Shown here one piece after another: positions 26,426 to 36,800 of a stretch of 64,000 nt of DNA. Numbering within the stretch: position 1 is the stretch's first letter; the number at the start of each line of letters is the position of its first letter. The notes under the pieces were generated by a model. That model did not search any database and was not told where the DNA came from. It was given only the letters and a program-made list of their open reading frames with translations. The DNA comes from Limnoperna fortunei (taxonomy: Eukaryota; Mollusca; Bivalvia; Mytilida; Modiolidae), in assembly GCA_944474755.1 (NCBI GenBank), contig OX104113.1, forward strand, positions 23,564,432 through 23,628,431. The letters run 5' to 3'. A program made the position numbers and the translations under genes.

Positions 26426-27107
26426 GATAGCATACCAGATTGCCGATTCACAAATTGCCGAATCCCATATTGCCGAGTCCAGTTAGCCAATTCCCAAATT
26501 GCCGAAAATCAAATGTTAAACTATATGTTATTAATGATTTTAGAAAACATAATGTTTTGTCGGAGAAGTTGTTTGTTAATATATCGATTCCATGGAATTA
26601 GTTTCATGAAGATCTTTGTATTGTTTCGTATTAACGTAATTATTTAAATAATAAAATAAACAATTGATAGGCCTATTATTTATTTCATTAATTTGACATC
26701 AAGCACTATATTTATAACAAAGCAACTATTTAATTATTAAAATTAAAGGTTAATAATTGATTTCGTTGATCTATGTAATTTGGCTTCTATTTTATTCCAG
26801 TTACTTTTGGAATTCAGAACATCAGCTTGTGTTGCGAAAACACAAAAAAGGTTGTGTTTTCAGTTACACACATTTAAGCAATTTTTTGGTTTAACTTACA
26901 AATTCAGAACGACCAAATCAAAACTTTACAACGAACAAATTGAATATTTCCTGTATAGTTTGGGTGTCAATTAAAATTTGTAAGTAATTCCTCAAATAAA
27001 AAATATTTTAGTATAAATTGGTTTTGTTCGGCAATTCGGGAATCGGCAAAATGGACTCGGCAAATTGGGAATCGGCAATTTGGGATTCGGCAATCTGGCA
27101 TGAAATC
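26426..27107. mobile_element. Mutator-like MITE with satellite-type inverted ends
   Basis: 682 bp flanked by a perfect 8-bp direct repeat ATTGATAC (26418-26425 and 27108-27115). The ends match inverted: left GATAGCATACCAGATTGCCG, right (reverse complement) GATTTCATGCCAGATTGCCG. Each end continues as short tandem repeats of GATTGCCGAATCCCAAATTG type, pointing inward. The 8-bp duplication fits the 8-9 bp duplications of Mutator-like (MULE) elements. The middle (about 26515-27020) is AT-rich with no transposase. A 64-residue open frame at 26780 has no known domain, so this is a non-autonomous copy. Confidence 0.8.
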
Positions 27108-27841
27108 ATTGATACACCTTTAATGTACAGCAGACATAATGATTGCAGAATTAACTTATTCACATAAATGTGTAATATTACCAGTAAAATTACAAAAAGG
27201 GTCATTTATACCAGCATATAAACTGTACTTAATAGATTGCAATGCACGGTAGTAATTTGTTCTGTATACATGTATGCTAAAATATCTGTGATATGTAATA
27301 AAAAATGTCTCCTATTTATTCGTTTGGTTATACTTGTAACTTTATTTCTGACAAGTCTTGGAGAAAGTTATGTACATCATTTAAAACACAGTCTAACTTA
27401 ACTGGGAACCAACATCATAAACCAGAGTGTTGCATATAATATTGATAACAGGAATTGGAAGTTTCTGTTTATAAATAATGATAATGCTAGCTTTTAATAG
27501 TTACATTACCAAAGTAGTGCTTGTTTGCTACCAAACTTTTACCTATTTTTACATTTCACATGAACCAGTGTAATTACTGCTATACAATTATAGTCAAAAT
27601 ACAATGACCTGTCATGGTTACGACCATAGAACATCTGAGAGCTGCTGGAATGATGCTGTCGATGAACAGGAATTGATTATGCAAAATGGGCATCATCTTT
27701 TGTGAAATTTGCTAAAAAAAATGATGGAGTTCTCAAGTCTGGCAAAAAACAAGTCTTTCATTAATTCCATAATAGCAGGTGCACAACTTCAATATGCTTA
27801 CTGTCTTTCTGTGAGGTTTTATATATCTGGGTTGATTGATT

Positions 27842-27896
27842 GATTAATGGTGTTTAACGCCCGAGCAGCAATATTTCAGCTATATTCAGGCGATAT
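27842..27896 (-). mobile_element. SINE tail fragment
   Basis: Contains GGTGTTTAACGCCCGAGCAGCAATATTTCAGCTAT (split by short gaps), the reverse complement of the 3' tail type shared with the SINEs at 49731 and 55689. Only about 55 bp remain. Confidence 0.5.
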
Positions 27897-28126
27897 ATCT
27901 GGGTTGAAAACTGTAGAAGTTGATTACACAAAAGAGGTACCATCATCTGAAAAATTAGCTTACAAGTTCTCAAGGCTGGGTAAATGGGAAAAACCTTCCT
28001 TGAACAATTACACACCTTAGATAAGTTTGCATGCTTTCCATGTTTCTGTGTGGTTTCGGGCATCACCTCCTGTGGGAGTCGTGAATACATACAATGGGTA
28101 CTGTCTTTTGCAAAATTTGCTAAAAA

Positions 28127-28357
28127 ATGAAGGATTACACAAAACAGGTAGAGAATTTTTCCACATCTGCTTGCCTTCATGCCAAACCTTTCTGTACTAT
28201 AACCATGGTTTACACTTCATGCAACTCGGCCAGAAAATGGCTGTCAATTGATTTAAAAGATGATGAAAGGTATATGACCAAATTAGCTAATGAAGAACTA
28301 AAGCATTCATTCTTTTCAGTGGCTCCTAATAAAAGACCCACCATATTTTATTACTAG
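28127..28357 (+). pseudogene. PLAT-end-like remnant downstream of LOXHD1-like gene
   Basis: The frame contains TSCNSARKWLSIDLKDDERY then MTKLANEEL. This resembles the closing strand of LOXHD1 PLAT domains (C-N-x-x-R-W-L-x(5)-D-D). No PLAT start, acceptor or linking exon could be placed. Upstream (27640-28130) two segments sharing AAATTTGCTAAAAAA suggest local duplication. It may be a decayed exon of a formerly longer LOXHD1 gene or a chance match. Confidence 0.3.
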
Positions 28358-29378
28358 AAACTATATCCACAAACTTTATTTTTAAAGAAATTTAATATAA
28401 TCCACTTGTATATAATCAAAGAATGCTATAAGTTTTGTCGCAAATATCTTATAAAAACAAAATTTAAAATGTTTTAACAAAAAAGAAAACATGTGACACT
28501 CGATATAAATATAAGTCATAACAAATCCCCAAAACAAAATCTGTGTGAGAAAGGCATTGATGGCCTAATAATTATAATTAAATGAGTAAAATATTGTGCT
28601 TGTAAATTTAAGTTGTTTTATAGTAATGCTACAATTTTTTTGGTCGTTTGTACATATACTGTGGTTTCATTTATTTTCGTGGGTATCAATTTTCGTGGTT
28701 GGAGGAAAAAAGACATTTCGTGGGATTCTTAAATTCGTGGTGGGCGGAATCGAAAAAAAAAAGAAAGATGGGGAAATTGCTTACAAGTTTTCGGTATTCA
28801 CATAGTGTTAATCTGTACATTTTCTAATACGTCATTTTCAAGACATAATCGCTCTAGTGAGGTGACAATTGTAATGGTGATCACGGGATTTCATAGAAAT
28901 TTACGGTACTTTAGTGGAAAGCGGCGACATTAAAACGAAATGGGACAGCTTAAGAAAAGACGATGCAAAACAAATCATGTACTTTGTTGTGGCAGGTGCA
29001 AAGTCCACACTAAACATAAATTTATGGAAGGGGTTGCGTTTTATGTTGTTTGTATCCACAATTTTAAAAGACGGTGCGTTGAGTAAAGTGCCCTAAATAA
29101 AATAATGCGATACCATATATCACGTGATAGTGTAAATCTAACTACCTATCTTGAAAACGGCGTATTTACTGTTTTCTTTTTAAAGGAACACGAAGTAATA
29201 ATGATTAAACAGATTTTTTTTGTAGCCGTAAACATAATTAACATAATTAATAAACATGTCATTTTATTAAAACCAATCTAAATAAACAGTTCATTGTAAA
29301 TTCGTCGTACATTTCCTGGGGCAAAGATTAAGTTTGTTTATTTGACAATAAACTTGATGATATAAATAGGGGGTGTTC

Positions 29379-32300
29379 CCGGAATGCCAACATTTTTAAA
29401 ATCACATAATTAAGTTTTGTTGTTTTAGTGGTTACAAAGGGGTACAACAAGGGGTGTAAGTATAATCAAAGGTAAAATAACCTTTTTTACAGAAAAAGTT
29501 GTATTTTAAAGTTGTAAAATTACATGTATTTAGAACTTATTATTATTATGTTATTTATGTAAAAATGAATAATAAATAAATTAATTAATTAATATTTTAA
29601 GCATCAAAGTTAAATTTGTTAAAAACGTGAAAATTAACAAATTGATTATAATATTATGTATTAATTGCTACCCCACTGAATACTTTTAGCATCATTCAAA
29701 GTAAATTATGGCTATGGCACAGTTGAACTTTAATTACATTTTTTATATTAAACATATTTTATTTGCATACTATCAAAGCAAGATGAGATTGGGCACAAGT
29801 TATTACAACATTATAAAAGCCCTTTCTCTACAATTTACAACAAACATTAAGATGACAGCAACATAATTGTAAATAGAAACAAAGTGACAAAATGACAAAT
29901 GACCTAATACAAACAATTTCGATGTAAAATGTTCAGTTAGTTTAAGTGAAACATTTAGGTTTGTATTATTTCTTGTATAGCAATAATACAACAAATTAAG
30001 CTTACAACAATAAGAACTAATAGAAAAAAGAAAAAAAAACATGCAAGGAATAAGAGCCGTAATAAGGCCTGCTGAAGTTAGTCGAAACGGTGGGTACTTT
30101 TAATATAGTTATGGACGGCATTGAAAATATCAACGTTTTGGTCTACATTTAAACTATCTCTACCATATAATATAATATGTAATGAAATTTCCCCATATAT
30201 TTGAAGTATTATGAATAAATTATGTCTGATTGAATTATAAAGAGGACATTCCATGAAAAAATGATATGCATTCTCACATGGATAACCGCATAAACACGTC
30301 GCATCATTTCTTAAGTTACATCGAAAAAGATCAAAATTTAATGCGCTAAAATTGTGTCGCAGTCTTGTATGATGTATATTCATTTTCCTAGTTCCAGTAT
30401 GAAACCATTTAGGTATAGAATATGTCTGAGCTGTAAGTGCTCTTTTAAATTGTGAAAACGTAGGAATATTTCGTAAATCAATGTTCAGTTTATTCCACAT
30501 TCTAAGTGTCGACGGAAAAAAAGAATTATTAGTTTTTGTAAGTCTATATCGTGGAATACTGAAGTTATCATTATTTCTAAGAGAATAGTGTGAAATTTCC
30601 GAAATTTTCGGTGGTAAGATATCGGTTAGGTATGGAGGACAATTTTCATTTACAACATTATACATCAAACATAGGCATCGTCTATTTCGTCTGTCTATCA
30701 ACTTCTCCCACCCTGTTTCTAAATATAGCGATTCGCGACTTGCATAACATGGGAGACCGGTTACTATTCTGGCTGCTTCTAACTGTATTTTTTCTAGTTT
30801 TTCTGAAAGTTCATTCCCGCAACCATTCCACAACTCACAACTATACTCCATAATCGGTCTAATGAATGTTAGATATATCTTACTTAGAGAATCACGCTTT
30901 AGTATATATTTTAATTTTCTAAGCATAGATATCTTAGGAGAAACACTTTTGCATACATTATCAATGTGACAATGCCACTTACAGTCGTCACTTAGAGTAA
31001 TTCCCAAGTGTTTGTGCTGCTCACGAATACCAAGTTGGTTATTTTGAAACATTAAACTTATATCTCCTTTATCAACAGCATTTCCGAATAATAAAACATC
31101 AGTTTTAGTTGGATTGAACTTTATCAACCATTTTTTTGACCATATATCAATTCTGTATAGATCTCTGTTTACTACACTTTCTAAAGTTTCACTTGAGTCG
31201 GAACTGTACATAAGAGACGTGTCATCTGCAAAGAGTCTTGTGATTGACTCAATAGAATCAGCTATATCATTAATATATATTAAAAACAAGAGAGGCCCTA
31301 ATACAGAACCCTGCGGAACACCTGCCTTAACATTTCTAAAACTTGAGCATTTGTTATTTATTGTGACACATTGTCTTCTATCAGAAACATAATCTTTAAA
31401 CCATACTAGTAATTGACCATCAATTCCATACGCTTTAAGTTTACGTATAAGCCCCTTATGCCATACTCGATCGAATGCTTTGGAAATGTCAAAGAAAACT
31501 AAACACATGAAGTTTTTTTCCTCAAAGTTAAGAAGAATATTGTGGTAAATTTCGATTAATTGATGAGTTGTGGAATGGCCAGGGGTGAATCCAGACTGGT
31601 ATTTGTATAACAGATTATTAGACAATAAATAATTAAAAACATGTTTGAAAACAATTCTTTCAAAAACTTTCCCTATAGACGATAATAGATTAATTACATA
31701 CGCACCAGACTAGGAGGCAACAATTTAGCCTTCAATGATTATCTTTTCCGGGTAAAGACTACTAAAGTGTACTATACCAGCATGCCCAGCGACTATCAAC
31801 GCTAAGAATTGCACTATTACGGCACTAGGACAGCAATAACACTTTCACCCTGCAGACCAAGCAAACATTGTAGCCAAAGACATAATGCACTTTATATCGA
31901 CAAAATGCCAGGAAGAAGTAAGACCAATACCAGCTATTTACCAAGAAGAGATGTCATGTCAACAGGTTTACAGATCCACTACAAGGACAATGACGACATA
32001 CGACAGTAAGTGAGACGCGCTGCAGCGAATATCTACACCATCATCCAGATTTTTAAAGACATCGACGCAGTCAACGAGATAACCATATTCAACTTCAGGC
32101 CGGCGGAACCCAAAGATCCAGACCCAAGAAGTACCGAACCATCGACAACTACATCAGCACACTGAAGGACAGACTCTTATTTTTTTTTTTTTTATTTTGT
32201 TATATTTTGCTACAATGACAGTATTTATAATGTTAAAATAAAACAATGTCTTATATTGAGTGATAATATTTATAATAATATACAATAATTATTATACAAA

Positions 32301-32442
32301 TACTATCACTCAATATATACCAGTACAATATTACACAATTTTACCTTTACAGTCAATTAATTACCCAGTATGGGGGACCCCTTAATCCTCACTAATGAGC
32401 GCCTACAATGTTCTTTGATCTTTCAAAATGTTGGCATTCCGG
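29379..32442. mobile_element. Nested inverted-repeat element (CCGGAATGCC ends)
   Basis: CCGGAATGCCAACATTTT at 29379 is mirrored by AAAATGTTGGCATTCCGG ending at 32442, an 18-bp inverted pair. It sits wholly inside the 28659-32927 element. No clear target-site duplication (GTGTTC on the left, CACACA on the right). It contains the reverse transcriptase fragment and an unassigned region. Confidence 0.55.
30078..31699 (-). CDS. Non-LTR retrotransposon reverse transcriptase (5'-truncated)
   Basis: The open minus-strand frame covers RT motifs in order: QSGFTPGHSTTHQLIEI, FFDISKAFDRVWH (catalytic Asp), GVPQGSVLGPLLFLIYINDI, and FADDTSLM (the catalytic FADD box). Thumb-region motifs follow (HLGITLSDDCKWHCHI), then a C-terminal Cys/His knuckle (CLCGYPCENAYHFFMECP). 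Frame continuity extends upstream of the first Met/Leu through SSIGKVFERIVFKHVFNYLL to about 31699, where a stop and unrelated sequence begin. The endonuclease and ORF1 are therefore missing. The domain order fits the Jockey/CR1 group. The stop is at 30078-30080, and the 3' UTR probably runs to about 29760. It is a single insertion with no internal stop, so fairly recent. Confidence 0.85.
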
Positions 32443-32445
32443 CAC
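31700..32445. other. Decayed sequence with poly-T and hairpin
   Basis: 31735-32170 is less AT-rich than its surroundings and looks like eroded coding sequence (for example FNDYLFRVKTTKVYYTSMPS in one plus frame), interrupted by stops; no family was identified. A poly-T run is at about 32178-32192. An AT-rich hairpin with arms TATTGAGTGATAATATTTAT and its complement lies at about 32254-32317. Confidence 0.45.
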
Positions 32446-33305
32446 ACAGCCATAAATAGTGGTTTTTTAAAGATGGAAATCAGTATAAAAGGTGTTAAAA
32501 AAAGATTGCTTTTATCGATCGTTATTTCAATTAAGAAAGTTACGTTAATATTTGTGTATACATCAACACTTTACAACGAAAAGGCACAACATGAAGTACG
32601 TTCATTACTGACGGAATTACGCAATTAAAAATAACAACGATGTGTTTTTTTTTCAATTTTATTTCTGTTTAGTGTCATAAACACACTAAAGTTGTTCGTA
32701 ATGCACAATTGTCATATCCATCGCAATCATATCAATAAAACGATGCACCTTGAACATCAGTCGTCATTATCCATGTCAACAACCGTCCCATAGCAGTTTC
32801 TTATGTCAGCTTACCGTCATTATAGATTTCTAGAGTTCATTATTCGTTGAATTCTTAATTTCGTAGTTTGTCCCCACCCACGAAAACGACGAAAATTGGA
32901 ACCCCACGAATAAAAATGAAACCACAGTAACTTAGGGCTAAATCAAGATACTTACTTAGTACAGTACCAACTGATAACAGTATCTTGGGTGGATATCTGG
33001 TAGGCCTTTTTAATAAGAAACAATATAAACTTGTCAATATTTTAATAGTATAAAGTTTTTCTATACTAAAATGTTGTGACAGGTCAAGGATAACAAAAGA
33101 ACTGTTACAACACACTTCACTGATCAACATTTATTGATACTTCCATAGATGCCAACTATTTTTTTAAAGTAATATTTCTCAGGTATATTCTGGCTAAAAA
33201 CGATTTCTTACATTTTACCATTGCAGCGTTACAGACATCCTGAAGAAAACAATTGTTTGTACATTTTTTGAAAAACACCAATTTCCCAAGTCAAAAAATA
33301 CCTCA

Positions 33306-33770
33306 AACAAATCACTCTAACAAATCGGAAAGAAATCAGTCATTTGTAAGTGATTTGAAAGTGATGCAAATTCACATGCAAATTAGTTATCAAATCACTC
33401 TAACAAATTACTAACAAATTACTCTGAACCTGGAAAATATCATCAATAAATTACTAGCAAATCACTTTCAAATTACAAGCAGATCACTGTTAAATTACTT
33501 TCAAATCACTAGCAAATCACTATCAAATTACTACCAAATCACTAGCAAATCACTGTCAAATTACTACCAAATCACTGTCAAATTACTACCAAATCACTGT
33601 CAAATTACTACCAAATCACTAACAAATTACTACCAAATCACTAACAAATTACTACCAAATCACTATCAAATTTCTACCAAATCACTAGCAAATCACTGTC
33701 AAATTACTACCAAATCATTTTAAACCAGGGAATATAATCACTAGCAAATCAGGCCAGCAACAAATTACTT
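33306..33770. repeat. Left subterminal 11-bp repeat array
   Basis: Tandem units of 11 bp alternate between AAATCACTRNC and AAATTACTACC (R = A/G). Regularity is best at 33480-33710. A few units near the outer end are in the opposite orientation (GTAAGTGATTTG, AAGTGATG). The period is close to one DNA helical turn. It lies just inside the left inverted end. Confidence 0.9.
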
Positions 33771-33892
33771 TCCAATGTTTCCATGTTGGCAATGAAAAAG
33801 GAGATAAAATAAAATACAACAATTAATATTATAGTGTTTCTCAAGTGTATCTATTAAAATATATAAAAAATATAATATAAATAGTTAAATAG

Positions 33893-36800
33893 TTAATTTT
33901 GTAATGTTTTGTTTAGTCTTTTCACTGTCATTTTCGACGATGACATTTTTTCTAGCCATGCTCTGTTGAAACTTGATTGGTCCATGTTGAGTTTGTGTTC
34001 TGCATAATCTGCAATAACAAAAAAAATGGTTAAATACACAAAACTAGTCAAATCTATCAATAAATAGTGTGAATCTGGTTTTTTATAATACTATACAATA
34101 TCTTCTATTTTTTCATTAATTGTTTTAATCAAATAATTGATCATAATATTATTTACCTATTAGCTAAAATTAAGTTATTCATCATAATTTGTTCCCTCCA
34201 GTTTGCCCAACAATGAGATTTTTAGAAATAGAAACAGAACACTAGCAGATGAAAAAAAAAACATCAAAGTTTTTACAACCATAAATGTGATTAGATTTTG
34301 GCTTTCATAAAAGATATACAGAAACAAAATGTTTTGATGATAATTTGGCAATTTTTTTACTTTATTTATAGTTATAAGACTGAAATGCAGTAATCCTGTA
34401 TTTACTTCTTAAGGCTTTAAAGACCAATGTGTCCTTAAAAAGTTGTGTTCCTCCATTGACAGCCAAATCCCATGGTTCATAAAACCCATCTATTAGTCTT
34501 TTTATTATGTCTGATCCAGGTTTGTCTTTTTGAAGGTTTTTTCTGCTTTTTCTGGATACTGTTGCCAATATACTGTGAAGCCAGATGCTGTTTACTGCAA
34601 TCTTGGCTCCAGGTGCCAGCAAAGAGTATCCACTTTTTAACTGCGATTCTTCTGCCACTTCATACTGCAAAAAAATAATTTACCGGTATTAGAAAATAAA
34701 TGTATTTAAAAAAAACTTAGTTTTAATTTCATTATAATTCAGATGATAAACACAATAAATATTTATGACAAATAATACTGCTACAAAGACATCCAGTATA
34801 GACCAAACCTGGTGCACTGCCTATTTCATGAACATATAAATGTATAACTTTTATTGAAACAAGGGATATTCAGTTGCAAAAAACAGCAAAAATAAGTAAG
34901 ATCTTAAAGTAGAAAACTATTAAATTGTTAAGTTTTGCATTACATTTACTTATAACATAAACACATATAAACTCATACAGAACAAGCAGTGATTGCTATT
35001 TTGTTAAGTATTACATGTAAGAATTTCCTTCAACAGATAAAAGATTCATGTAGTATAATTTCTAGTGTTGAATATAATTAGGTTGTAACTTACATAATCT
35101 GCTAATTCAACAGCTGGCCGAGTTTTGGGCTTGTGTTTTTTCAGTCGCTGCTTATGACCTTCCACCTCCTCTGGAGTATATGTCATGGATTGGTCTGCAA
35201 AAATATCAAAGGTTTTAACACATGTATTGCCTATTAAAGTAGTTTTCATAATTCTTGGAACACAACTCAAGAATTCTTAGTATTAACACCAATTTATATA
35301 CCAGTAATTTAAGTAAATGTAAATATTAATATAATTTTAATAACCAACTTTTAATACAAACTTTCTTGACTGCTCTGTCATAGTTGTGTATTTGAAGCAC
35401 GCATGTGTCATGTGTTGAATAAATCAAACCTTGTCTGAAAAGTTCACAATAATTTAAACTTGAGACAAGTGTCTACAATATGAATTTACTATAAAGCTGC
35501 AAATTTATACTAAATTTCCACTGATGGATCCATAAATGATACCGATCTTGACATTTACCTTCTAGTTTCTTACGTAGCATAACATTCTCATGTTCTAAAG
35601 TTCTGAGGTGGTGTTTAAGATCAGATATCTCAGTATCTTTTGCAATGCAGTGACAACATTCATCCCCGTATGAATTTATTATATTAAGGGACTGGCTCAC
35701 TGCTGCAGACAGACTGCTACTATTAGTACATGTAGTAAAACTATTGGCTACTTGGGATCTATTGGAATGATGTGAAAAGAAAGGGTCTTCATTTGCATTT
35801 AAAAATGTGCTGTTAAGGGACATGCCTGCATTAAATTCCTGGGAAGAAGAGGGCAACAACATTGAAGATTCCAACACAGAATGTCTATTTGGGTTGATAG
35901 ATTGAGAGGGTAGAGCGTGCAACTGGGGACTAGAAGACAAGTCTAAATGGTTAACTTGGGGGAAATGGTTATGAACTGGTAGGGCAGTATTTGGAATGTG
36001 TAAAGCTGAGGTAAAAGGTGCCATACTAGAAACTGGGAAGACTGATGATACTATATTAGGTGACTGAACAGGTGCCATGCTTGGAGCTGGGGGAACAGGT
36101 ACCGCGCTAGAAACTGAGGGAACAGGTGCCATGCTAGAAACTGAGGGAACAGATGCCATGCTAGAAACTGAGGGAACAGGTGCCATGCTAGGAACTGGGG
36201 GAACAGGTGCCATGCTAGAAACTGAGGGAACAGATGCCATGCTAGAAACTGAGAGAACAGGTGCCATGCTAGAAACTGAGGGAACAGGTGCCATGCTAGG
36301 AACCGGGGGAACAGGTGCCGTGCTTGAAGCTGGGGGAACAGGTACCAAGCCAGGAACTAAGGGAACAGGTGCCGAGCTCGGAGCTGGGAGAACAGGTACC
36401 ATGCTAGAAACTGAGGGAACAGGTACCATTCTTGTAGCTGGGGGAACAGGTGCTGTGCTTGAAGCTGGGGGAACTGGTACCATGCTAGAAAATGGGTAAA
36501 CAGGTACCATGCTCGCAGATGGGAGAACAGGTACCGTGCTAGAAACTGATGGAACTGGGGGAACAGGTGCCATGCTTGGAGCTGTGGATGATGAATTGGG
36601 TGGAACTCTACTCACACATGCATGATTAGTTGACTTTGAGTAAAGTTTTGCAGCCATATTCTGTGCAGCTGCTACTAAAGCCTCCTTTTTCTTCTTTTTT
36701 TCAACAGCAAGAGCTACAATAAATGTCTAATAATTTGACTGTTTCGCAATACATTGTGATATTTTTTTTATAATAATTACTGTTGTATATATTTGTGTAT

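Larger units (their letters stand above)
28659..32927. mobile_element. TIR element flanked by TA, with nested insertions
   Basis: The ends are inverted: CTGTGGTTTCATTTATTTTC at 28659 and its near-complement ending at 32927, followed inward by related TTCGTGG words on both sides. Each end abuts a TA dinucleotide (28657-28658, 32928-32929), as for mariner-like or other TA-targeting transposons. The ~4.3 kb size comes from a second inverted-repeat element inside, which in turn holds a reverse transcriptase. No transposase matching the outer element is visible. Confidence 0.7.

Noticed and set aside
36077..36499. Plus-strand 140-residue Gly/Thr/Glu-rich frame
   Set aside because: Shadow of the Pro-rich coding satellite of the minus-strand BEN-domain gene, which has splice sites and phase support.
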